The translations under genes were made by a program, and so were the position numbers. Source: Inhella crocodyli (GTDB lineage Bacteria; Pseudomonadota; Gammaproteobacteria; Burkholderiales; Burkholderiaceae_C). From it: a DNA stretch of 64,000 nt. How positions within the stretch are numbered: position 1 is the first letter of the stretch; every line of letters begins with the position of its first letter. Positions 30,250 through 44,000 of the stretch are shown here, one piece after another. A model generated the notes under the pieces. The model was not told the DNA's origin and did not search any database. It was given only the letters and a program-made list of their open reading frames with translations. The stretch lies in the NCBI RefSeq assembly GCF_004004565.1, contig NZ_SACM01000002.1, positions 372,001 through 436,000 on the forward strand, read 5' to 3'.

Positions 30250-30797
30250 TCGTTAGCCTCGTGGGCTTGCCCGGGTCGGGCAAGTCCAGCGTGGCCCGGC
30301 AACTCGGCCGCTCTTTGGGGTGGGCCGTGGTTGACACGGACCACGCGATCGAATCCCGCATCGGCATGCCGATTCGGGATTTTTTTTCCTTGCACGGCGA
30401 GCCGGCCTTTCGTGACTTGGAAACCGAGGTTTTGGCCCATTGCCTCCAGCCCACGGAGCCGACGGTCTTGGCGACGGGGGGAGGCATCGTCCTGCGCGAC
30501 GTGAACCGGGATGCGCTGCGGGCACGCTCCAAAGTCTTCTACCTGCGCACCAGCGTGGAGGAGCTCGTTCGCCGGCTCCGGCACGACACCAGCCGTCCGC
30601 TGCTGCAGGGCGTTGATCCGCGCCAAAAGCTGCACGAGTTGTACGCCCAGCGCGACCCGCTTTACCGCAAGGCGGCGCATTACGTGGTGGAAGCCCACCG
30701 CCCTTCGGTGATGGGGATGGCCCACTGGATCCAGATGCAGCTGGAGCTCGGCGGACACCTGAACGGCCAGGGGGCCGCGCCTACACTGAGCGCGTGA
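30246..30797 (+). CDS. aroK: Shikimate kinase AroK
   Basis: Phosphorylates shikimate at the 3-hydroxyl in the aromatic amino-acid pathway. GTG 30246 overlaps the preceding stop (GTGA) and gives 183 residues; a TTG two codons earlier is an alternative. P-loop GLPGSGKSS (residues 7-15), the shikimate-binding DTDHAIE segment with Arg in ESRIG, the GGG motif in ATGGGIVLR and the lid arginine in HDTSRPLL are all present. pilQ-aroK-aroB is a conserved proteobacterial order, here interrupted by the lipoprotein gene. Overlaps aroB by four bases. Confidence 0.95.
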   Translation: MIVSLVGLPGSGKSSVARQLGRSLGWAVVDTDHAIESRIGMPIRDFFSLHGEPAFRDLETEVLAHCLQPTEPTVLATGGGIVLRDVNRDALRARSKVFYLRTSVEELVRRLRHDTSRPLLQGVDPRQKLHELYAQRDPLYRKAAHYVVEAHRPSVMGMAHWIQMQLELGGHLNGQGAAPTLSA

Positions 30798-31945
30798 CCA
30801 CGCCAACCCCTGCTGCTTCCGCCACGTCCGTCGAGCGATTTCCCGCGCTGACGCTGTCTCCATTCAATCCCACGCCCAATGCGGATCCCCTGTGGATCGA
30901 GCTCGGGGCTCGTCGGTACCCCATCGCCTTCGGGGCCTGGAACGCCGCGTCGGCTTCTTCGGCGCTGGCCCTCGTGGTTACCAACGAGGTGGTGGCCCCC
31001 TTGTACGCCGCCCGGTTGCAAGAAGTGCTGAAGCGCCAACATCGGCTTGTCGACGTCTTGGTGCTGCCCGATGGCGAGGTCCACAAATCTTGGCCCTCGG
31101 TGTCCTTGATCCTGGACCGTTTGCTGGAGTTGGGCGCGGACCGTCATGCGGTTGTGTACGCCCTGGGCGGCGGCGTCGTGGGCGATCTGGCCGGTTTCGC
31201 GGCGGCCATTTACATGCGCGGCCTGGCCTTCGTCCAGGTGCCTACCACCTTGCTGGCCCAGGTCGACTCGTCGGTGGGGGGCAAGACCGGGTTCAACCAT
31301 GCGCGCGGCAAGAACCTCATCGGCGCCTTCCACCAACCGCAAGCGGTTTGGATCGATTTGCAAACCTTGGCCACATTGCCCGACCGCGAGTACCGCGCCG
31401 GATTGGCGGAGATGGTGAAGTACGGCCCCATCGCGGACCCGGCGTTCTTTGATTGGCTGGAGCGCGAGGCCGACGCCTTGAACGCGCGAGACCCGGCCAT
31501 CTTGTCGGTTGCGGTGCGCCGCAGTTGCGAGATCAAGGCTGCGGTGGTGGCCGCCGACGAGCACGAGGGCGGTCTTCGCGCGGTGCTCAACCTGGGCCAC
31601 ACCTTTGGCCATGCCCTGGAGGCTGGGCTGGGCTATGGCGAGCTCTTGCACGGTGAAGCGGTGGCCATGGGCATGGTGATGGCAGCGCAAGCCTCGGTGG
31701 ATGCGCTGGGCTGCGACCCCGCGTTGCTTCGCCGACTTCAGGCCCTGTTGGCGCGGTTGGGCTTGAGCACCGTGGCGCCACGCTTGGGGGCCGACCGCTT
31801 CATCGCGCTGATGATGGGCGACAAAAAGAACCAAGGCGGCGCCATTCGCTATGTCTTGTTGGAGGGGATGGGGCGACCGGTCTTGGCCAAGCTCCCCCAT
31901 GCCCTGGCGCTGCAGGCCATCGCCGCCCACAGCGTGGCCCAGTGA
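30794..31945 (+). CDS. aroB: 3-dehydroquinate synthase AroB
   Basis: NAD- and metal-dependent enzyme that cyclises DAHP to 3-dehydroquinate, second step of the shikimate pathway. It has 383 residues from GTG 30794 (GTGA overlap with aroK). Visible motifs: GGGVVGDLAGF for NAD binding, PTTLLAQVDSSVGGKTG, and zinc ligands Glu in GLAEMVKYG, His in NLGHTFGHALE and His in LLHGEAVAMGM. The N-terminal 30 residues are a low-complexity extension rich in Pro, Thr and Ala. It is coupled to dgt by another GTGA. Confidence 0.96.
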   Translation: MTTPTPAASATSVERFPALTLSPFNPTPNADPLWIELGARRYPIAFGAWNAASASSALALVVTNEVVAPLYAARLQEVLKRQHRLVDVLVLPDGEVHKSWPSVSLILDRLLELGADRHAVVYALGGGVVGDLAGFAAAIYMRGLAFVQVPTTLLAQVDSSVGGKTGFNHARGKNLIGAFHQPQAVWIDLQTLATLPDREYRAGLAEMVKYGPIADPAFFDWLEREADALNARDPAILSVAVRRSCEIKAAVVAADEHEGGLRAVLNLGHTFGHALEAGLGYGELLHGEAVAMGMVMAAQASVDALGCDPALLRRLQALLARLGLSTVAPRLGADRFIALMMGDKKNQGGAIRYVLLEGMGRPVLAKLPHALALQAIAAHSVAQ

Positions 31946-33084
31946 GCGCCTTGGCGCCTTACGCCAGCGACCCGGCCCAGACGCGGGGCCGCCGGACCCA
32001 CGAAGCCCCCGCGTGGGACCGGGATGCGTTTCAGCGCGACCGCGATCGGATCGTCCACAGTTCGGCTTTCCGCCGTTTGGTCTACAAAACGCAGGTCTTC
32101 CTCAACCACGAGGGCGACCTGTTTCGCACGCGCCTGACGCATTCCCTGGAAGTGGCGCAGTTGGCGCGTTCCATGGCCCGCCAGTTGGCCTTGAACGAGG
32201 ACCTGACCGAGGCCATCGCGTTGGCCCACGACCTTGGCCACACGCCGTTTGGCCATGCCGGTCAAACGGCGTTGAACCAGTGCATGCGGGCGCACGGTGG
32301 TTTCGAGCACAACCTGCAAAGCTTGCGCGTGGTGGACCACCTGGAGCGCCGGTATCCCACCTTCGATGGCTTGAACCTGTGCTTTGAAACCCGCGAGGGC
32401 ATCCTGAAGCACTGCAGCGCGCAGCACGCGCGGGAGCTGGAGGGTCAGGAGCCTGGGGGTGTCGCCGCGCGCTTCTTGCTCGGCAGGCAGCCTTCGTTGG
32501 AGGCGCAGTTGTGCAACCTGGCCGATGAGATTGCCTACAGCGCCCACGACATCGACGATGGGGTGCGGTCCGGGCTCTTGGCCATGAGCGAACTCCAGCA
32601 ACAGCCCCTAGTGGCGCCCATGCTGCAAGAAGCGCTGGACGACGGGGCAGTGCCAGCCGAAGGCAGTCGCGTTTGGCTGTACACCGCGCTGCGTCGCCTC
32701 TTGCGCTTGTGTGCCACCGACTTGGTGGCTTCGACGAGAGAGCGCTTGGTCCAAGCGGCGCCCACGGATGCCGAGGCCGTGCGAGTGGCGCCGCCGCTGG
32801 TGGGCTTCAGCGAAGCTTTGCGCGCGGAGTTGTCGGAACTCAAGCGCTTCTTGTTCCAGCACTTGTACCGGCGGCCCGAAGTCGAAGGACAGATGGCGAA
32901 AGCGCGCCAGGTGCTGACCGATCTTTTCGAGCATCACCTGCACGCCGGCGTGCCGACCACGCCCCCCCCGAATACCTCGCGCGAGCGGGCGGTGGCCGAC
33001 TACTTGGCCGGGATGACCGATCGGTTTGCGTTGCGCGAGCACCAGCGCCTCACCGGACAGCGCTTGTTCGATTCCCCCGCCTGA
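31942..33084 (+). CDS. dgt: Deoxyguanosinetriphosphate triphosphohydrolase-like protein
   Basis: HD-domain dNTP triphosphohydrolase that splits dNTPs to nucleoside and tripolyphosphate. It has 380 residues, the length of the short Dgt-like family. The metal-binding HD motif is split over RTRLTHSLEVAQ and ALAHDLGHTPFGHAG, with the later Asp in EIAYSAHDIDDG. It starts at GTG 31942, overlapping aroB by four bases, which matches the aroB-dgt order seen in betaproteobacteria. It is the last gene of the pilM-to-dgt run. Confidence 0.92.
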   Translation: MSALAPYASDPAQTRGRRTHEAPAWDRDAFQRDRDRIVHSSAFRRLVYKTQVFLNHEGDLFRTRLTHSLEVAQLARSMARQLALNEDLTEAIALAHDLGHTPFGHAGQTALNQCMRAHGGFEHNLQSLRVVDHLERRYPTFDGLNLCFETREGILKHCSAQHARELEGQEPGGVAARFLLGRQPSLEAQLCNLADEIAYSAHDIDDGVRSGLLAMSELQQQPLVAPMLQEALDDGAVPAEGSRVWLYTALRRLLRLCATDLVASTRERLVQAAPTDAEAVRVAPPLVGFSEALRAELSELKRFLFQHLYRRPEVEGQMAKARQVLTDLFEHHLHAGVPTTPPPNTSRERAVADYLAGMTDRFALREHQRLTGQRLFDSPA

Positions 33085-33114
33085 CGGGGTGCCCAGCGTG
33101 CGTTCCAGCGCGCA

Positions 33115-33147
33115 AAATCGGGGACAGAGTCCTTCCGCGCTTCGCGC
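33115..33147 (+). repeat. REP-like repeat upstream of the RAYT gene
   Basis: AAATCGGGGACAGAGT (33115-33130) is the inverse of the ACTCTGTCCCC repeat found just after the transposase gene. It is followed by the imperfect hairpin GCGCTTCGCGC (33137-33147), which recurs at 33939-33949 on the far side. Together they look like the flanking REP/BIME units of a RAYT element. Confidence 0.65.
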
Positions 33148-33153
33148 CCCGCC

Positions 33154-33855
33154 ATGGCCCGTCAATCTCGCCTGGTCGTTCCCGGCCACCTTCACCACCT
33201 GCTGCAGCGCGGCAACAACCGGCAAGCGGTGTTCCTCGACGACGACGACCGCCGCCACTACCTCGACCACCTGCGAGAGGCCACCCGCCTGCACGGGGTT
33301 CAGGTGCACGCCTACGTGCTGATGCCGAACCACGTCCATCTCTTGGTCACGCCCAGCACCGACGATGGTTTGGCGCGGGCCATGCAGACCCTGGGGCGCC
33401 GTTACGTCACGCAGTTCAACCAGCGTCACGGCCGCAGTGGAACGCTCTGGGAGGGGCGCTTTCGCACGGCCTTGATCGAATCGCCAGCGCACTTCTTGGA
33501 CGCCTTGGTGTACGTTGAGCAGCACCCGGTGCGCGCGGGCCTGGTCGAGAACGCGTCCGACCACGCTTGGAGCAGCGCTCCCCACCACCTCGGCCTGCGC
33601 CGAGATCCCTTGATCGCTGAGCACCGCGATTTCTGGGCCCTGGGCAACACCCCATTTGACCGGGAGGCGGTCGTGCGGCAGGCCTTGGCGCAGGGCCTGC
33701 CGGCGCGCACCTTGGACATGCTGGGCCGCCATGCCCACAGCGGCTGGCCCTTGGTGGGGGAGCGGTGGGCGCGAGAGTTGGCCGAAGCGCACGGCCGCCC
33801 CGTTCGACCGCGGCCCCGTGGCCGTCCGGTGGTTCCCAAGAAGCCTTCCACTTAA
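33154..33855 (+). CDS. REP-associated tyrosine transposase (RAYT, IS200-like Y1 family)
   Basis: Single-copy domesticated-looking transposase of the Y1/HUH family that acts on REP palindromes. The intact product has 233 residues with the HUH metal motif PNHVHLLV (His60, His62) and a C-terminal helix with a candidate nucleophile Tyr120 in YVEQHPVRAGLV, the usual RAYT context. The C-terminal tail is Arg/Pro-rich. It is placed between dgt and gltB and is flanked by inverted copies of ACTCTGTCCCC that begin at its own stop codon. No other mobile-element gene and no clear target duplication are visible. Confidence 0.9.
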   Translation: MARQSRLVVPGHLHHLLQRGNNRQAVFLDDDDRRHYLDHLREATRLHGVQVHAYVLMPNHVHLLVTPSTDDGLARAMQTLGRRYVTQFNQRHGRSGTLWEGRFRTALIESPAHFLDALVYVEQHPVRAGLVENASDHAWSSAPHHLGLRRDPLIAEHRDFWALGNTPFDREAVVRQALAQGLPARTLDMLGRHAHSGWPLVGERWARELAEAHGRPVRPRPRGRPVVPKKPST

Positions 33856-33869
33856 CTCTGTCCCCATTT
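33855..33869 (-). repeat. REP-like repeat directly after the RAYT gene
   Basis: ACTCTGTCCCCATTT begins at the last base of the transposase stop codon. It is the inverse of 33115-33130 and matches 14 of 15 bases of the copy at 33905-33919. Confidence 0.65.
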
Positions 33870-33904
33870 AATCCGGTTGGCTGTTGGGTGTTGTCTACTA
33901 AACG

Positions 33905-33949
33905 ACTCTGACCCCATTTGGTTTCGCGTGAGCAACAAGCGCTTCGCGC
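33905..33949 (-). repeat. Second downstream REP-like repeat with hairpin
   Basis: ACTCTGACCCCATTT (33905-33919) repeats the unit at 33855-33869 with one change and 50 bases offset. GCGCTTCGCGC follows at 33939-33949, identical to 33137-33147. The right side thus has two copies of the core unit and one hairpin. Confidence 0.6.
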
Positions 33950-33982
33950 GTAGGCTCCGACCTGTCATCGCCCTCGGCCCAT

Positions 33983-34008
33983 GGCTCGCGCACTTCCTGC
34001 GGCGAGCC
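33983..34008 (+). other. Hairpin in the gltB leader
   Basis: GGCTCGC (33983-33989) pairs with GCGAGCC (34002-34008) across a 12-base loop, ending 30 bases before the gltB ATG. No T-tract follows, so it is not a standard terminator. It may be an mRNA leader structure or the last trace of the REP element. Confidence 0.35.
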
Positions 34009-34038
34009 TCACCCGGGGAAGCCAGTCGGAGTCTTGCC

Positions 34039-38814
<4,776 letters not shown>

Positions 38815-38839
38815 TCAGCAAGCAAGCGAGAGATCCATC

Positions 38840-40327
<1,488 letters not shown>

Positions 40328-40357
40328 TTCAGCGCGGGTGCGAGCCCGCGCCTGACG

Positions 40358-40996
40358 TCAGCGGCGCTTGTTGCGGTCGAAGCCAAGGCAGGCCCGGGCG
40401 GTTTCCGCCTGGCGGCCGGCATGCACTTGCAGGTCGATGCGGTGTTCGCGCGCATCGAATCGCACCGTCCAGCAGCCCCGCTGCCCCTGCGCAGCGGGGT
40501 CGTCCACGGCCCGGTCCAGCGCGCTGCGCACCTGGGCCTCGAAGGCGCTGGTCAGGCCCGGGCTCGTCTGGGATTCCCAGGCCACCAGTTCGCCCTGTGC
40601 GCCGCGCTGCCAGAACACCCGCACCTGGGCCTCTTGGCCCTCCGGCAACAAGGCGTCGGGCCAATGCACTTGGTCGACCAAGGCTTGTTGCCAGGTGCCG
40701 GCGCCGGCGTCCGATGGCGCGGCGGACTCATCGACTTGGAAGTCGATGGCCGACAAGTCGGGCAAGGTGCCGCCTGGCGGCAAGCCGGGGTCGGCCGGGG
40801 GCTCGGGAGTCGAGCGCTGCGGCGGGAGCAGCCGGACCGACAGGCGCTCCTCGTGTTGCGACACCGTGCCCAGCTTGGCGTCCCACCGGGTGCCCCAAGG
40901 GCCTTGGGCGAGCGGCAGCGCGATCCAAAGCAGCACGCTCGCGTGAAGGAAAGCCGAGGCCAGGGCCGCCCACCGGTGCGATCGTACCGAAGGCAA
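40358..40996 (-). CDS. Unknown membrane-anchored protein, TonB-like architecture
   Basis: Not recognised as a named family. About 212 residues with one hydrophobic helix near the N-terminus (ASAFLHASVLLWIALPLA), a Pro-rich stretch (PPQRSTPEPPADPGLPPGG) and a C-terminal half with VRVFWQRGAQGELVAW and SALDRAV segments that resemble a TonB C-terminal fold. It ends in a Cys-containing basic tail. The start is uncertain: the frame opens at GTG 41062 inside the pilY1 end, but that version would run through the strong terminator at 40995-41027, so a TTG at 40996 or a later GTG is preferred. No ExbB/ExbD gene is near. Confidence 0.6.
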   Translation of the reverse strand: MPSVRSHRWAALASAFLHASVLLWIALPLAQGPWGTRWDAKLGTVSQHEERLSVRLLPPQRSTPEPPADPGLPPGGTLPDLSAIDFQVDESAAPSDAGAGTWQQALVDQVHWPDALLPEGQEAQVRVFWQRGAQGELVAWESQTSPGLTSAFEAQVRSALDRAVDDPAAQGQRGCWTVRFDAREHRIDLQVHAGRQAETARACLGFDRNKRR

Positions 40997-41027
40997 AAAA
41001 ACGCCCGACGCTTGGGGCGTCGGGCGT
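40995..41027 (-). terminator. Strong terminator of the minor pilin/pilY1 operon
   Basis: On the minus strand an 11-bp perfect stem (ACGCCCGACGC with GCGTCGGGCGT) with a five-base loop ends in seven T. It lies 24 bases after the pilY1 stop codon. Confidence 0.93.
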
Positions 41028-41051
41028 GAGGTCGAAGCAGGAGTCAGGGAC

Positions 41052-44000
41052 TCAGTTGCCACTCAGGTCGCGCCACGAATGGCGTTTGATGCCGCCCGCG
41101 TTCGCGTTGAAGGGCGGGGAGTTGACCTCGGGTCCGCGGGGACGGTTGGACACGGTGGTGTACGAGCGCAGTTGCCCCCCTGGCAGCATGCCCACGGTCG
41201 ACCGCGAGCCGATGCCGTTGTTCAGGTACACACCGGCAACGCCCAAGGCCGTCGGTACGGTGGCGCCCGTGGAGTAGTCGATGAAGTTCAGCCAGCTGCT
41301 GCCACCCACTTTGCATACATCGCCTTCGGTGATGATGTTGCTGGTGACGATGAGCGTGCCTAGGGCCAGAACGGGGTCGGTGTTGACCCGTTCGCTGGAC
41401 ACCGGCAGGTCCACGTACCAGCCGCCGTTCGTGGCCAAGTTCACCGGCTCTGGGCTGGGAACCGTGCGCACTGACTCAGCCGCCGAGCAACTGGTGGCGC
41501 TGGCCGGGCAGGTGCCCAAAGCCAGGGTCTGTCGAACGAAGGCATTGGCCGAGTCCCGCACGTTGCCGTAGTCTTCGGCGGTCAAGCGGTCCTTGATGCC
41601 GTAGATCGACTGCGTCGTCGTGTCGGTCAAGTCGCTGGAACCCATGTAGCGCCCCGTGCCGACGAAGACCATCACGTACGGCCCCACTTGGCCCAGTTCT
41701 GGGCGCGAGGTGACCGGTTGCACTGCGTTGCTGGCGTTGCGCAGCGTCGCCAAGCGCTGCGCGTCAAAGTCTGGCGCGCCGACGTTGTCGTTGATGTCAA
41801 AGCGCCAAACGTTGCCCAGGTTGTCGCCGCCGTACACCCGCTTGATGGTCGCGTCGGTTTCCCCGTCCTCAAACCATCCCCGGATGTGCGCAAGGCCTGC
41901 AGGAGTCGAGGTGCTCCCCTGGTTGGTGCCGATGGTGCGGATGATGGCGCCTGTTGCGACGTTCAAGACGTACAGGTACCCCTTTCCGTCGCCGGTATTG
42001 ACGTTGTTGTAGCCCGATGCCACGAGCGCCACCCAGGTCCCGTTCTCCAGTTTGCCGATTTCGGGCTTGCCAAAGGTGTAGCCCAGGTTGGTGTCCGTGA
42101 ATTCCCAAAGCGCGCGCGGGTTGGCCGGGTCCGTCACGTCCAAGGCGAAGTAACTCCGCCCCCCGGCCCCCAAGCCACTGACCAGCACGGTTCGCCATTG
42201 GCCGCTGATCTTTACGTCTGCCACCGTCGCGGTAGCGTCCACAAAGTACTGGTGCTTGCCGGAGTACTCCTTGTCGGCCAGTTTGTACAGGTTGGGCAAG
42301 ACCGCCGTGGGTACGTAGGCCCACTGCTCCACGCCGGTTTCGGCATCGAACGCGTGCAACATGCCATCGTTGGCGCCGATGTACACCATCTTGGCGCGCC
42401 CTGACTGGGCACTCTTGTACGCTGCGTAGCCGCTCTCGGTCAGCCCCAATGCCGGGGCTCCCACGTAGACCGCTTCGGAGTTCACCACGTCGCCCAACAG
42501 GCTGACACGTTGGCGGAAGGCTTTTTCCACCTCGGAGGGCTGGCCTTCTTGGCTGCGTGCCCCAGCGATGTAGTCCACCAATTGCTCGCCTGCCTTGGCT
42601 GCTTGGTCTGCCAGGCTCACGCAGTAGGGGCCCAAAGCACAGAACTGCGAAAGGGCACGACCCGTGGCGGTGATGTGGGGCAATTGGAAGTAGGCACGCT
42701 CGCTGGAGGTCATCACGTCCCAGTCGAAGGCCTTCAGCTTGGTGCTCGACGCCGAATCGCCGTCGAACATGAGCACGCGCCGGTTGGTGTTGCTGTTCAA
42801 CAGGGTTGACGCCGACCAGTCTTGTGCACTGGTTGCCATCACGTCGCCAGTGTCGACGTCAATTCGCTTGCCCAGCAATTCCCCGGTCCACTCGCCGCTC
42901 TTGAACGACGACACGAAGATTTGGTTGTCGCCCGCAGTGATGTTGGGGTTGCTCGTCGTGGCCGCCGCCGTGGAGCTCTCGCGAGTGTCGATGAGTTTCA
43001 ATGCTTCGTACAGGCCGCTGTACAGCGCCGCGGGGTCCCGAGCGCTGAAGTACTTGCCTTCGCCGTTCACGGCGGCATGCCAAAGGTCGTCGACGTTCTG
43101 CTGAGAGTTGTTGGCGGGTGCCGGCCACGTGCAAGCCCCCGAGGTCTGCCAGGTGCACACCCCACCTGCAGCGTTTGGCGTCAAGCCGTTTTTGACCGCG
43201 TAGAAGTCGCCAGAGTTGTCGTTCTCGTAGTTGGACTTGAACTGCATGAAACCGTTGATGCCCAAGCCCAAGGTGAACGTGCGCATGAACTGGCGCTCGT
43301 CCGGCGTGTTCGGATCTGTGCTGTTGCCGCAAACGTCTACGCCGACGGCCCCAGTGCAGTTCGAAGTCGTTCGCAGGTCGGTGTTCCGGTAGTACGCCGC
43401 GGCGTCGGCCAGGGTGTTCGATACCGGCACCCGGTCCTTTAGCGCAAATTCGAGCGCGGAGTCCTGATCGCCCACGTTAGAGCCGTCGAGCTTGATGGGG
43501 TTGGTGGATTCGTTCCAGTACCCATCGGTCGACAGCAGCGTGTAGTTCGTTTGGCAGGAGTACTGCATGGGGTCGCTGACCGTGACCCCGTCGATCGTGG
43601 TGTTCTTCAGCACCCCGCCAAAGTACCGGCCTGCCTGGGACAGCGTGGCCTTCAGCGGCGTTGCGCCACTTGGGGCGGCGGCCCGCATTTTGGCGAACCA
43701 GTTGGATTTGTGCGTGCCCGTGAAGGTGTCGACGTTCAGCCAGTCGTAGGTGACGTTCTTGTTCAGCGTGGTGTAGCCCACGCGACGGTTGTCCCCCACG
43801 CCCACGAAGGCCCGAGACGCCGACGACTTCATCGATTGCATCCGGGTCTTGTAGTAAGCGTACCAATTGGCGAAGTTGGTCATCTCCTCTTCGTAGGTGC
43901 AACTGTCGCCTGCGCAGTCGCTGCGACCCTGGCCCTTGGGGTAGGTGGTGTCGGGCAGGATGTCCACGCGCTCGAACCTGCCTTGGAAGGTGCCCGTCGA

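Noticed and set aside
33877-34038. A longer GltB starting at 33877
   Set aside because: The extension overlaps the REP-like repeats and hairpin; the ATG at 34039 gives the expected short propeptide before Cys34.
40332-40361. Hairpin plus CTGACGTCAG palindrome between gltD and the convergent gene as a terminator
   Set aside because: The stem is sound but no T-tract follows on either strand, so it is only mentioned with gltD.
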